NCBI GenBank assembly: GCA_940337035.1
Contig: CALNHX010003585.1
Location: forward strand, 1-64,000
DNA: 64,000 nucleotides
DNA from: Agriotes lineatus
Taxonomy: Eukaryota > Arthropoda > Insecta > Coleoptera > Elateridae
Reading direction: 5' to 3'
Shown here: piece after piece, positions 42,325 to 53,626 of the stretch
Layout of the letters: each line of letters begins with the position of its first letter
How positions within the stretch are numbered: position 1 is the stretch's first letter
Position numbers and translations under genes: made by a program
Notes under the pieces: generated by a model
The model's database searches: none
What the model was told of the DNA's origin: nothing
Seen by the model: only the letters and a program-made list of their open reading frames with translations

Positions 42325-42765
42325 GTGTTCAATCTCTTACCTATCCACTCCTACACCAACCAAATATCACAAGACCGTTTAAGATTAAAATCCCGATTAC
42401 CGCAATGGCAAACGGCAAGAATCCTAAGAGATGGCGGCCTCAGCACTGAAGAGCTATGGAGAACCGAATGGATAGAACGAGATGTGCACAACTCCACCTC
42501 GTAGACGATCCGACAAAGAAAAATAGCTGGCTTCAATCTTTCCAGAAGGCAATGGACTCTGCTAAACCGGATTAGAACTGGCCACGGCAGAAGCAGACAG
42601 ATGATGTACCGATGGGTTTTAATCGACTCCCCCCGCCTGTACGAACTGCGACTTAAAAATACAGACAGTGGAACATATCACCCAGGAATGTCCCACCACC
42701 GCGTTTAATGGTACCCTGATGGAAATCCATGAACTAACACCAACGGCACTATCATGGCTGCATGA
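42325..42765 (+). pseudogene. C-terminus of a non-LTR retrotransposon ORF2
   Basis: In one frame with a stop at 42502-42504: 'SRLPQWQTARILRDGGL', then 'NLSRRQWTLLNRIRTGHG', 'MMYRWVLIDSPRLYELRL', and the Cys/His-type end 'TVEHITQECPTTAFNGTL', finishing 'ELTPTALSWLHE' and a stop at ~42768. The RQW..LNR.RTG.G...W....C...Q...H...CP order is the usual tail of Jockey-related insect LINEs. One cysteine of the knuckle (S-P-R-L-Y for the expected C.C) is lost. No RT precedes it. Confidence 0.7.
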
Positions 42766-42769
42766 ATAA

Positions 42770-44767
42770 ATCTTGTATGTAATTAAGAACATATATTGTA
42801 AATGTATTATTATTGTATTACCAATGTATAAAATTCATACGACATATATATGTAGCTAATTTTTCTTGTTCTTTTTAATTGTTAATCGTTGATAACGAGG
42901 GCAGATTGTCCTTCGAAACGTTCGTTATTTAATACGTTATTTAATAATTTTAATTTGCAGAGTGGCGAAATACCCAAAAAAGAATATGAATTATAGATTC
43001 ACGCCACAAAGAAGTTTCAGAGATTAAAATAATGTTGTATAAATTGCAGTTTGAAACGAATGACAAATACTTAATTTTAAATAAAATAGAACTTTACTAG
43101 GTTCAACTCAAATATATTAAGACTAGAGTGTATAAAAAGGGATTTCATATCGTTAGGAAATTTATTTTAATTGTTGATAATAAAGTAGTAAAATGAATTT
43201 GGTGTGATTAAAAATATTTAAAATAACCCTGTTTTTATTGAGATATGTTTTGACTAATAAAAAAGAGTATACTGAAAATCTAAGTGGGAATAGAAATGGA
43301 ATTTTAAAATAACAAGGAAAAGCAAAGGCTTAACTAATGAAGATTATTGGTATATGGTAAAAAACTAATGGATAGCAGCATTATTCTACAAAAGTAAATC
43401 ATTGAAGAAATATAAAGGGTCAATTTATTGGAAAAGTCTATTTGACATATTACATTAATCAAGTGGATTACGTCAAGCTGTTTGGTGCTAAGTAAGACAT
43501 TCGAGAGGATAGCAGATGCGGTAGCAAGTAGATGCCTGCAGGTTTGCTCTGTTGGCTGAATGCTGTAGAAAAGGTGGAGTTGCTGATCTTGGACGGTTAG
43601 GACATCTTGTCTGTCTCCGAACCGTGCATTGCAGGAAGGTGCCTGAAAGGGTCGAGTAGAAGGTTAAAAGGAGGTTGACATCTAGAAACGTTGTGCTGAC
43701 GAAATGGAAGGTGGGTGATTTGTTATTAAAATCATAACTAGAAACGAAATAAATACCATTGAAAGGTGAACCATTTAAGAAATAATTACTTGCTGTGTTT
43801 TTAATATTGTTATATACCGTTGTAAAGATAGGGTATTCGTCACTTGAATTTCAGATTTGTTTTGACAGTGGGTTGACATAGGTATTGTGATTTAAGCAAA
43901 TGAGATTAAAAATATTAGAACATGTATGTTTCAGGAATCAAGTACCTAGATAAAAAAAGTCACTCCTGATTTTTCATGAGCTATTTCTAATAATAATAAT
44001 TATTGACATTCCAATACATAATAAGGAAAATTTTTAATTTAAAAACAGATTAATATCAATATCCTTGAAGGATCAGTTCAATATATAGTGCATTGAAGCA
44101 ACGTCACGATATTTTATTTGAAGATGTTTATTATTCATGGTTAAAAGTCCACTAAACATAGCTATATTGCAAAAAGGAAACATGATCAAGGATTTCACAA
44201 GAAGTCGCCATTGTAGAAAGACCATGAACAAGAAGCCTAACAATAACTATAAATGACGTAGAACTGAAATACAGCTGAAGTTGCTATAGAGACGTCTGAA
44301 TAAGTTACACATGCTTACAGCTATTACCATAAACACGCCGCCAGCCCACAATAATAATATTATGAAGATGTTGTACTGTAAATACGATCAAACTGAATGT
44401 AAGTAATTAGTTCAAAAGACAAGTATTCCTGAAAACAGATTTTATATTTACAAACGATTCACGAACTACGTGACAACACAAGGGTTATAAAAAAATTATC
44501 AAGTCTCCAGCATCTTTGTACATCATAGTCAGTGGCGTCCAAAGCATACAAAATTAATTTTAATCCCCAAAGGGCTATAGTACTAAAACTCACACGCTAT
44601 GTTGTAGTCTCCAAAAACAATTTCACAAGTTGATGTACGTATTACTCCCCTAATTGTGAATTACAAGGAATAACAAGTGTTGTAATTTTATGATTTGGAT
44701 TTAAGGCATATTAAAGCATTGTGTAATAGTACGTATGTTGTTTATACTTACTTTAACATTTCGAAAT
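42770..44767. other. 2-kb stretch, nothing recognised
   Basis: It may begin with the 3' UTR of the LINE tail (to ~43000). A stem GAGGGCAGATTGTCCTTC then GAAACG at 42896-42920 is noted but lacks a hammerhead CTGATGA box. The rest is AT-rich without frames above 60 codons. Confidence 0.45.
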
Positions 44768-44775
44768 GTTATCAC

Positions 44776-45725
44776 TAGAGAGCGGATTTATAAGCACAAA
44801 GAAATGAAAAATAAGCGCTTAAAAAGCATTAATTTTTCACAAAAGAAGATTTATTTTAAGCACATTTTTGTAAAACTGTGAAATGGACTAGTTTGCAACC
44901 TGTTAAGCAGTATGTTTGACTGAATCATCATCCTACATAACTCAAATTAAATTGAAATTGCTCATCTTGACGAGAGGTGGTTGCAAGAGATTCTTGTACA
45001 GTCTGTTGTTTGTTCTTTGACGCTTCAAATGTTTTTTTTGTTCTATGTACAAAGCTGTTTTCACATGTTGAAACACATCGTACTTGTCACCTAGAATCTA
45101 AAAATATTGCTTTTAATTACTAATGTCCTTTCCAACAGTAAGTTACTTACAGTTTTTATGCAAGCTCTACAAAATATTTTGTTGTTTTCACTTTTGGGTT
45201 TGGTGAAACCCCAAATCCACTCAGCTGGCATTGTATTTGATTTAAACATTTTTAATATATAAATTAACACAGCACATACGTACTCGTCGACAGTTGCAGT
45301 AAGGCTGTTACATTGCATTTTTTATTTAATGTGACATTTCACAGTGTTGCGTTACAGTCTTTGTTATTTTTGTGACGGGCTGATTCGTGGCCGATGAATC
45401 GTGGGGATATAGAGGTTTGCACAATTTATTAAGGACTGCGATACGATTAAAAACCGCACTAAACATGCCAACTATTTTAAATATGCATAAAAGGTAAAAT
45501 ATGTTAATTAAGTACAACTTTTGTAATATTTAAAGCAGTATTCTTTAAAAAGGGAAAAAAGCGTTAAATATACATATTAAATGAAATATGCTTAAAACCA
45601 CAAATTAAGCCAAAAAAAAACATAACAAATAATTCCAATATTCTAGTTAGTGACACATTATCAAAAGTTCTGTGCTGCTATTAACCATTATAAAAAGCAT
45701 AAAAGCTATAGAAATCCGCTCTCTA
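44776..45725. mobile_element. Non-autonomous hAT element, 950 bp
   Basis: The ends TAGAGAGCGGATTTATA and, inverted, TAGAGAGCGGATTTCTATA flank the element. The exact 8-bp duplication GTTATCAC stands at 44768-44775 and 45726-45733, as expected for hAT. On the minus strand, 45318-45091 includes 'EWIWGFTKPKSENNKIFCRA', then 'CIKTVSN', which may be the relic of a BED-type zinc finger. No catalytic domain is present, so the element depended on a partner. Confidence 0.88.
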
Positions 45726-45733
45726 GTTATCAC

Positions 45734-46160
45734 ATTGTGTATGACGATATACAATTTATCGTTCTGAGCCTTTACATGGTGTCCATGCTCTCAACCAGTA
45801 TTGTATTAACCATGTTTGCTGCCAGAAGCCCCGTAACGCTTTTCCCCCAAATTTGCCTTGTTATTGTTATTACAAAAACCCAGCAATTATTAGCTGTTAC
45901 TATTTTAGGTTGCTATTTTCAGTAGATACATGCCTGGGAATTAATATGTAATATGTAAAATAATTGTTTGACAATCATTCCATTCTGGATCCCCGTTACA
46001 TTTTGCGCCGAAACCCCGTGATTCTCAGTTTTCTGCTATAAAACGCTACTGCTCTCAATATCTATTTCTTACGGTTTATGCAATATTTGGAATAGCTGTT
46101 TATTTTAGAATTTTAGCAAAACTTACCATCCTTCAAAACATTGAATAAATTTCCATTCTA
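45734..46160. other. Unassigned stretch
   Basis: A 91-codon frame (45650-45925) begins inside the hAT element and crosses its border, so it is unlikely to be a gene. Nothing else seen. Confidence 0.45.
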
Positions 46161-46250
46161 AGTAGGCAATGAGAATTTATGAGGACTTAAACGAGTCGAA
46201 CTTGCTTTGCACTTGCATAATTGAGATTGTAATGTCTCATTGCCAACTAC
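46161..46250. mobile_element. Short MITE-like hairpin
   Basis: AGTAGGCAATGAGAATT at the left and, inverted, GTAGTTGGCAATGAGACATT at the right, with weaker inner pairing (AATTATGC / GAGGACTT regions). Only 90 bp. Non-coding. Confidence 0.55.
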
Positions 46251-46929
46251 AAACAAATTTATAATAAATGCTCAAAGTAGCCGCCATCTTATTCAATACA
46301 TTCTTGAACTATTTCCTTAACTCCGTGTATCACCAGCTCCAATAGATGGCGATCGGTTAATTTTTCCAATATAAAAAATAGTTGGCAGGCTATTATAACT
46401 TTCTCTCTCTCTGGACAATGAAAAACTTACTAGTTGTTTTTAAGAATAAACAAATACAAGGAGATATAAATAAAACCACAAGTTCAGAGAATTTTGAAAT
46501 CTATTTAAGGAAGACAATGTCGTATAAGTATTGTCCAATTTGGTCCGGGAGAAACGAGAGCTTGTACAGAATTTACTAATACAATTATTATTGACTGTAG
46601 TTCTCGAGTTTCTACGTGAATATTGTCCTTAAGCTGCTGCATTGTGTAATGATTGTTGCTATACACCCGTTCTTTTAGATAGTACCAATGAAGAAGACCA
46701 AAATTGCTGATTCTTAAAATATAATTCTACAATTTTAGTGCACTGTTCCGTTGTGAAGCTCCATTATAATTATAACAAAGAATGGAGAATAACATTAGTT
46801 ATTCTATTCTTCGATGATAGCGTGACTTGCGGCCCACCAGTAGTGCATGTTTCTTATCGTTAAAACTAGAAAGGAATTGGTATTATCTTATAATCCTAAC
46901 GTTAAAGATCATTTTGATATAGTATTTTT
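46251..46929. other. Unassigned stretch
   Basis: A 65-codon frame (46382-46579) has no motif. No repeat seen. Confidence 0.4.
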
Positions 46930-48000
46930 CCTTCGTTCGGGCAAGATAAATCATGATAGACCCCGATCACTCGTTCTGGGTCTCCGTGCTCCCAGTTTAT
47001 ACAACTATTTATAAGTCTTGCATTGGTCTCTGGGTTCTTCTGATTTCACCCGTTGCCTGTATCCACCTCTCACACCATTTATTTTAATACTCTTCTTTGA
47101 TTAGTTTTTACCTTTCCTTGCTGACCCTATAGCAAACCAGTCCCTCATTTTTGGCCCATTACGTGAATCGGCAACATTGTGGCCAAGATTTGTATGGCTT
47201 CTGATAATGCAGTTCTCTACGTCCCCGTTGCCATTATGGCGAATCTTCGTTGCAGCCTTAATAGAGTTTGGAGATTACCTCTTTCCTCGCATCTTTCCAC
47301 TACATCTTAGCTGCATATTGTATAATTAATTGAGTAGGCCACTGAGCAGAGATGTTTGTTTGTTGTGTCTTGGTCAGTATATCCAAGGGCGTAGCCAAGA
47401 TTCCAGTTAGAGGGGGACATAAATTTAATTACACAATCACTGCTATTATTATTTATTATTATAGTTTTTTATTTTTTACAAATTACAAAAATTATAAGTT
47501 AAAATATCATCAATTTCCGCAAATCTGCTACAGATCGTAGCTTCTTTTTTTTAAAATGTAGAATGTGAATTGCAATAATGATTACAAATTAACTGCCTTT
47601 TGCTCTTATAAATGTTTAGGGGTGGGCAACTACCCACCCCTGCCCCTCGCTGGCTACGCCCATGAGTATATCTTTGGCAGTAGACTTCCCCGGGAAAAAT
47701 AGTTTTCTCAATATTTTGTGCTACTCCCATTGCTATGATTAAGCGTTTTGGTCTGTATGCGGGTTTTTCCCCTGCTTCTCGTTATTTTTCGATTAGGCAA
47801 ACGTTTTCCTTCTTTTATTTACTTCTGTGGAAAGATGCCTTCCATCAGCAGTTTGTTCAGGATCGTAAGCTCCTTGTGTTTATTCGCAGTGAACCTTCAT
47901 GTTTTTAGGTCTCTGACTACTTCTTCCATTCTTTCCATTTCTCAGTTTCTAAGGTGATTTACTCTAACTTCCTGGAACCGAGCCCTTTCACACATAGAGA
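46930..48000 (-). pseudogene. R1-like LINE ORF2 remnant
   Basis: Heavily broken minus-strand pieces. Near 47900-47700 is a region where 'GEKPAYRPKRLIIAMGVAQ' and 'IEKTIF' resemble the RT block 'SYRPI.LLD..GK..EK.I'. From about 47280 down come 'LLRLQRRFAIMATGT' and 'RTALSEAIQILATMLPIHV', then scattered pieces like the 'QRR.AL....YRTVS..A..V.AG..P....' region after the RT of R1-clade elements. Most of the RT palm is missing. A hAT-type MITE is inserted at 47384-47664. Confidence 0.5.
47384..47664. mobile_element. hAT-type MITE, 281 bp
   Basis: CAAGGGCGTAGCCAAGATT at the left and TCGCTGGCTACGCCCATG at the right are the well-known GGGGCGTAGCCAG-type hAT ends. The 8-bp duplication AGTATATC is exact on both sides (47376-47383, 47665-47672). 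Inside, GGGGTGGGCAACTACCCACCCC forms a small stem. It sits in the R1-like LINE remnant and is younger. Confidence 0.9.
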
Positions 48001-49180
48001 ATAGATATTTAGTTATGTTGTGCATGTTTTGTTTATTTATTTGTTGTTAATTCCAGCTTTTTTTGATGTACTTCAGACAACCTGCAATTGGCACAATTTA
48101 ACTACCAGTATTAATCTTGCACATTAGCTTCTACTTTCTCATAGTGTGGAAGAAATTTTCAGAAACTTAATCAAAGCTCCTACTTCTACTGAATAAGCTG
48201 CATCAAAAAATATCTGAAAAGTTAAAGCAAATGATGGGACAATAGCAAGAGAATGGAAGAAAAAATGCAATTAAGGAAACTCAGTAGTTTAAAAAAGATT
48301 TCTTGGTAAATCCCAAGTTACAATCTGCGGTAAGCCTCGAAGATCCCCGGACTAGCTAGGAGAAGGGACGTGTCTAAAACTGGAAGAGTGAGTACTCTTT
48401 TGCGGTAGTCAATTCAAAAGAATTAGGAGAAAATTCTGATCACTGTGTTGGGCGCCTCTATGTTATTAATTGGTCAGTGATACGATGAGAAGATTCTTCC
48501 ATGGAAATATTTCTATAGGTCATCGAATGATCTGCGTGTCTCACGCAAGCGAAGTCTACTTACCTGGTCTTTATTTTTTCTGAAAATAAGCTGAAAAGCC
48601 ATACTGTATTTTGCTTCAAAACAAATCAAACAGAATGCAATACAATATAGCAATATTAAGCACATGTTGTAAATTAAATCAGCTTTATAGTACAGGCAAA
48701 GTTCCTAAAATAAACAAAAAAAGTTGGTGACTCTTGAAAATTTACAAAGTTGTAGAAAAATATATAACATTTAAGATTCCAATGAGTCCCCAGCAGCGCA
48801 AGGTGTGCTCGACCCTAAAAATCAGGTATAAAGTCTCTCCGCGCATCTCTGCCGCGTACCGGCCTCTGTAGGTCCGAAAATATCTGCTAGGATCAGTTTT
48901 GTAGTAGACAGTGTACGTGTAGCACCCCTGTTGTATAATTTGTATATTACTTTTTCTTCAAAGTATAAGAAATTGATAATCAGCGTCGTAACCGTGGAAA
49001 AGTGTATATAAATAATTCGCATAGTGCTTTACGAGTGTAAAATTTTGTTTTTCTACAACCACTATAGACAAAAATATTTTCTGAACTCGTTTTTGTAGAA
49101 ACTAGTGTTGAAAATGATGCTTTGCTAAATTGGGTGTGGAAAATTCAGATTACTATTAAAGACTACAGCAATTTATTTTA
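48001..49180. other. Unassigned stretch before the BEL element
   Basis: No frame of interest. 48820-49020 is slightly richer in GC. If the BEL element has a 5' LTR it should be here, but I see no repeat of its 3' end. Confidence 0.4.
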
Positions 49181-49306
49181 ACATTTATTCGTAAAATTTA
49201 AGATAGTAGTAACAAGTAGTAATTACAAATTTTTAATATTAAGAACATTTATTCGTAAAATTTAAGATAGTAGTAACGAGTAGTAATTATTAATTTTTAA
49301 TATTAA
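49181..49306 (+). repeat. 64-bp tandem duplication
   Basis: ACATTTATTCGTAAAATTTA, then AGATAGTAGTAAC, begins at 49181 and again at 49245, with a few differences (ACAAGTAG / ACGAGTAG). It ends where gag-like sequence begins. Confidence 0.88.
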
Positions 49307-49308
49307 AA

Positions 49309-50183
49309 TGAAACACGGACGACGTACAATTAGTACATTCAAATTAGGAATGGAATTCAACACATTTTGGCTAGACAAGGATACAAGGAAGTTATATGAA
49401 CAGTCGCTGACTAATTCTCGATAGATCCAGGACCTGGCAAACATGTTGAAGTTTTTGGAAAAAACATTCCAATCACTTGAGGCAATTCAAGATTCCAAAC
49501 GGAAGCTGGAAACCGTCCAACCAATTAAAATGTCAGAGTCGACAAGGAAACCATGACAAGTAAGGAGTTATCAAGCAAGCATCAGTAGATGTCAGATCTG
49601 CAACAACAGCCACAGGATCACACAGTGCACAAAATTCATTACCATGAACAGTGACGATCGATACCAAACCATCAGGCGTCATCGGCTGTGTGTGAGATGT
49701 TTAGTCCACAAGGAGAATGAAAAATGCTATAATTCGAAGAAATGCCAAAACTGCGACAAATGGCACCATACCATGCTGCACAGGGAATGGAGCAAAACTC
49801 CGGTAAGATGTCCTCAACAGGTAATAGCAAAACCTCAGCAGGAGCCAAATAGAAAATCCCAAGTGGCCTCCACCTCCGGACAAACAGTGGAAAAAGTAAG
49901 CAGTCTCGTTAGCAGAAAATCTAAAAATCCCAACCAGAAGGAAGTTCTGCTGGCCACGGCATTTTTTAAAATAAAGGCAGCCGGAAAACATTATGAACTG
50001 TTGAGAGCTTTGGTCGATCCAGGATCACAGGCATCATTTATAACCGAAGAATCAGCACAATTATTATCATTACCAAGAACAAAAATCCAAGCAGACATCA
50101 GAGGGCTAGGAAAAAGCGAAGCAGGGAAATCCAAAGGAAAGATTGAAGTAGAAATGAGACCACGATTTTTCAGCAACTTCTGA
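49309..50183 (+). pseudogene. BEL/Pao gag C-terminus and aspartic protease
   Basis: From 49309 the frame reads 'KLGMEFNTFWLDKDTRKLYE' and 'LKFLEKTFQSLEAI', the end of the capsid region, with a TAG and a frame change before 49640. Two Cys/His knuckles follow: 'CQICNNSHRITQC' and 'CVRCLVHKENEKC', then 'CQNCDKWHHTMLH'. After a Gln/Lys-rich spacer comes the protease, 'LLRALVDPGSQASFI' (50000-50050), where the usual D-[ST]-G is D-P-G, as is common in this clade. The protease frame breaks after 'GKIEVEMRP' near 50170. Confidence 0.82.
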
Positions 50184-52480
50184 ATGTATGGGGATCTGCT
50201 TATAATGGCAAGATTGACAGGGACGTTGCCACGATTGTATTTCTTAGCAACACAATCGTGGAAAAGGAGAAGGACGCATGGGAACATTGCCTACTGGCCG
50301 ACCCTACCTACAACATACCAGGTCCAGTAGAAATCCTGATAGGAGCCGATCTATACAAGGATATACTCCTAGAAAGGGTTAAGAAAACAAAACAAGGGAG
50401 GATGGCGCAAAGAACGGAATTAGAATGGATCTTATCTGGGGCAGTAGAGGCAACAAAACAACCCAACATGAGAGTGGTGAGCATGGTATCTAACCTGGAA
50501 GAAGATCACCAACTCAGGAAATTCTGGGCGATAGAACAGGTCTCAAGGGAGAAACCTATCTCCCAGAAGATCAAGACTGTGAACAGCAGTTCGAGGAATC
50601 CCATTTTCGGAAGCAAGATGGGACCTATGTGGTAAAAATATCATTCAAGCAGGACCCAAGTCATTTGGGCGAGTCAAGGAGGAGAGCAGTTGCCAGAATG
50701 CTGCAAATGGAGAGACGATTCGAGACTAACAGAAAATTTGAGTCCGAATGTAAAGAGTTCATGAGGGAATACATTTCCTTAGGTCACATGAGGAAAATGG
50801 ATCAAGATGATGATCCGAGAAGAGGATACTACATTGCTCACCAAGCTGTCATAAAAGAGGACATTGATACAACCAAGTTAAGAGTAGTCTTTGACGCTTT
50901 ATCCAAGTCATAAAATGGGAGAAGCCTAAACCAAATGATGCACACTGGGCCAACGCTACAGCATGATTTGCACTAACCGCAAACATTGAGAAGATGTGTA
51001 GACAAATACAGATAGCTGAGGATGATCAGCACTTCCAGAAAATTGTGTGGAGTTCTCGGAAACAGAACCACTCCAAGAGTATCAGCTAACCACAGTGAGT
51101 TATGGCACAACCACAGCTCCTTACCTGGCAGTTCGGACCTTGCAGCAGTTGGCCAAAGACAAACAACACCGATTCCGAAGATGCAAGGACGAACTAACCA
51201 TGATGTTGAAAACTGGAGGGTTCAATCTCAGAAAATGGACTAGTAACCTAGCAGAAGCTGAAGAAGGTAACAACATCATAATAGGGGACAAGGAAGATGC
51301 TACTAGAAAGACACTGGGAGTACATTGGTCACCAACACTTGACGTACTGCAATACAAAGTCAAGCAGCAACCAGAAGACGAAGTAACGAAAAGGAAGTTC
51401 CTATCAGAGATAGCACAAATCTTTGACCCATTAGGACTGCTAGCACCAGTTATCATAACTGCTAAGTTATTAATACAAGAATTATGGGTCAGACACTATT
51501 CATGGGACAAAGAACTACCCAAGGTTATACTAAACAGATGGTCAAGATTTAGGCAAAAACTACCGAAGGTAGAAGAAGTGCACATCCCAAGATGGATAAA
51601 TTATGAATAGGATGGGCACACAGAGATGCATCGTTTCTGTGATTCCTCAGAGCGAGCTTATGGGGCGGCGATCTACATAAAAAAGTCTTCACTCACAGCC
51701 AAGTCAAAAGTGGCACCTCTCAAGATAAAGAAGACACTGCCAATGCTAGAACTATGTTCGGCTGAATTATTAGCCAAACTAGTAAAGAAGACAATTTCAA
51801 CCATGGAGTTAGACAATATTGAAATTTATGCCTGGACAGATTCAATGATAACTCTAGCCTGGATAAAAGGAAGTCCAGAGAAATGGAAGAATTTTGTAGC
51901 AAATCGGGTTGTTACAATTCACGAGTGCGTCGGCAAGCAGTGCTGGAATCACGTCAAGTAGGAAAACAACCCAGCAGACCTGGTCACACTAGGAGTACAA
52001 CCGTCCAGATTAGGTGACCACGCGTTATAGTTCCACGGCCCTGAATGGTTATTAAAGGAAGATACCCAGGAACAAATAAAGGCCCAAACAACAGTGGTGA
52101 GTGGTACTGAAGAAGAAAAAAGAAAACCTCGGCAGGTAGCAGTGCATGCAGCAATCAGTGAGGCGACTGATGAAATGGAAAGATTCTCATCATTCAGCAA
52201 AATGATAAGAGTAATCGCTTACTGTAAGCGGTTTATGAAGATGTGTAGGAAGGAAGTCGTAGCGATCTAGCAACTATCCACAACCGAGCTACGTGATAGC
52301 CTAAAATGCATCATCAAATCAGCACAAAAGCATGACTTCCCAAGAGAACATCATCTGCTACAGCAAGGCAAAATGGTAGACAGTAAATAGTACATTATTC
52401 AACGTGTACCCATTCCTAGATGGAGATGGAATTCTTCGAGTGGGAGGAAGGATACAGCATTCGCTGTTACCTTACGATGA
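50184..52480 (+). pseudogene. BEL/Pao reverse transcriptase and RNase H, broken
   Basis: Frames 50258-50635, 50629-50913, 51047-51610 and 51626-51961 together contain: a protease-RT linker with 'ILIGADLYKDIL'; RT N-terminus 'YYIAHQAVIKEDIDTTKLRV', then 'VFDALSKS' (typical 'K.RVVFDAS.K'); a damaged palm around 50920-51040 where the D-x-D region should be; 'LTTVSYGTTTAPYLAVRTL' (51070-51130); 'LDVLQYKV' and 'FDPLGLLAPVIITAKLLIQ' (the RT-RNase H connection); and RNase H 'HRFCDSSERAYGAAIY', 'LELCSAELLAKLV' and 'YAWTDSMITLAWIKG'. Stops are at 50911, 51608 and 51959, among others. The region 51960-52480 is the linker to integrase in several frames. Confidence 0.82.
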
Positions 52481-53599
52481 GAAACACCCCATCATCATAC
52501 CCAGCACCAGTCATATAGCCAAGCTGATCATCAGGGACGCGCATCACCAAACGTTACATGCAGGTAATTAAGCCACGTTGGCCTTCATATGAAGAAAGTA
52601 CTGGATAGTACGAGCCAAGCAGGCTATTTCCAAAATCATCAACAGATGCATGCCGTGCGCAAGAGTTAAGGCAGCACCTATGCATCAGCTAATGGGACAT
52701 CTACCCCCTGCACGAGTGACACCATCCATTCCATTTACACACACTGGACTGGACTACGCTGGAACAATCCAAATTCGAGTATCCAAAGGAAGAGGTAACA
52801 AGTCCTACAAAGGATACCCCGCCATTTTTATTTGTTTGGCCACAAAGGCCATACACATTAAAGCAGTGAGCGACATGACTGCTAATGCGTTCATAGCAGC
52901 ATTCAGAAGGTTCACTGCAAGGAGAGGAAAGTGCGCCCACATTTACAGTGACAAAGGTACCAACTTTGTGGAAGCAAGTAAGCTATTGGACACCCAAATA
53001 CAGGACAAATTCGGCACCGAAGCAGTCCAGCGGCATTTCATCCCCCGGCAAACCCCCATATGGGTGGAATCTGGGAAGCAGGGGTGAAGTTAATCAAGTA
53101 CCACATCAAACGGGTCATCGGAGACAATACACTCACCTTCGAAGAGATGACAACCCTGTTGTATCAAATTGAGGCTTGTCTGAACTCAAGACAACTGACA
53201 CCAATGAATAACGATCCAAACGATATGTCAGCAATCATCCCAGGACACTTCCTGATCGGACAAGCACTCATCACACCAGCCGAACCAGACGACAGCATAG
53301 TCACTGACAATCATTTAAGCAGATGGAAACTGCTACAGAAAATAAAAAAAGATTTCTGGAAAGCATGGTCAACAGAATACCTATCCAGGTTACAGCGACG
53401 TAGAAAATGGAAGACTCCAAGACAGAACATAGAAATAGGGGATTTGGTACTCCTCAAGGAAGACAATACATCGGCAAACAAGTGGCCGTTAGCACAAATA
53501 ATTAATACACATCCAGGGAAGGATGGGTTGATAAGAGTAGTGACAATCCCTAGCAAAGATAGAAGTCAATTCAAAAGAAACATAACAAAGATTTGTTAG
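52481..53599 (+). pseudogene. BEL/Pao integrase with C-terminal DUF5641-like domain
   Basis: A zinc-binding part ('RDAHHQTLHAG' with stops, then 'CMPCARVKA') precedes the catalytic core: 'FTHTGLDYAGTIQI' (first Asp), 'CAHIYSDKGTNFVEA' (second Asp; Lys replaces the usual Asn) and, after a frame change at ~53060, 'GGIWEAGVKLIKYHIK' (Glu). The last frame (53060-53599) continues with 'LNSRQLTPMNNDPND', 'PGHFLIGQAL', 'RWKLLQKIKKDFWKAWSTEY' and 'IGDLVLLKEDN', the C-terminal domain typical of Pao integrases. All three acidic residues are present but in two frames. Confidence 0.87.
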
Positions 53600-53626
53600 C
53601 TACCTATAAGCAACGAGGGCAATCCA

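Noticed and set aside
42880..42925. GAGGGCAGATTGTCCTTC-GAAACG stem, considered as a hammerhead
   Set aside because: The CTGATGA box is absent (TTGATAACGA instead), so the core order of a hammerhead is not met.
48820..49020. GC-richer segment considered as the 5' LTR of the BEL element
   Set aside because: No similarity by eye to the candidate 3' LTR (55512-55947), and no TG/CA-bounded repeat.
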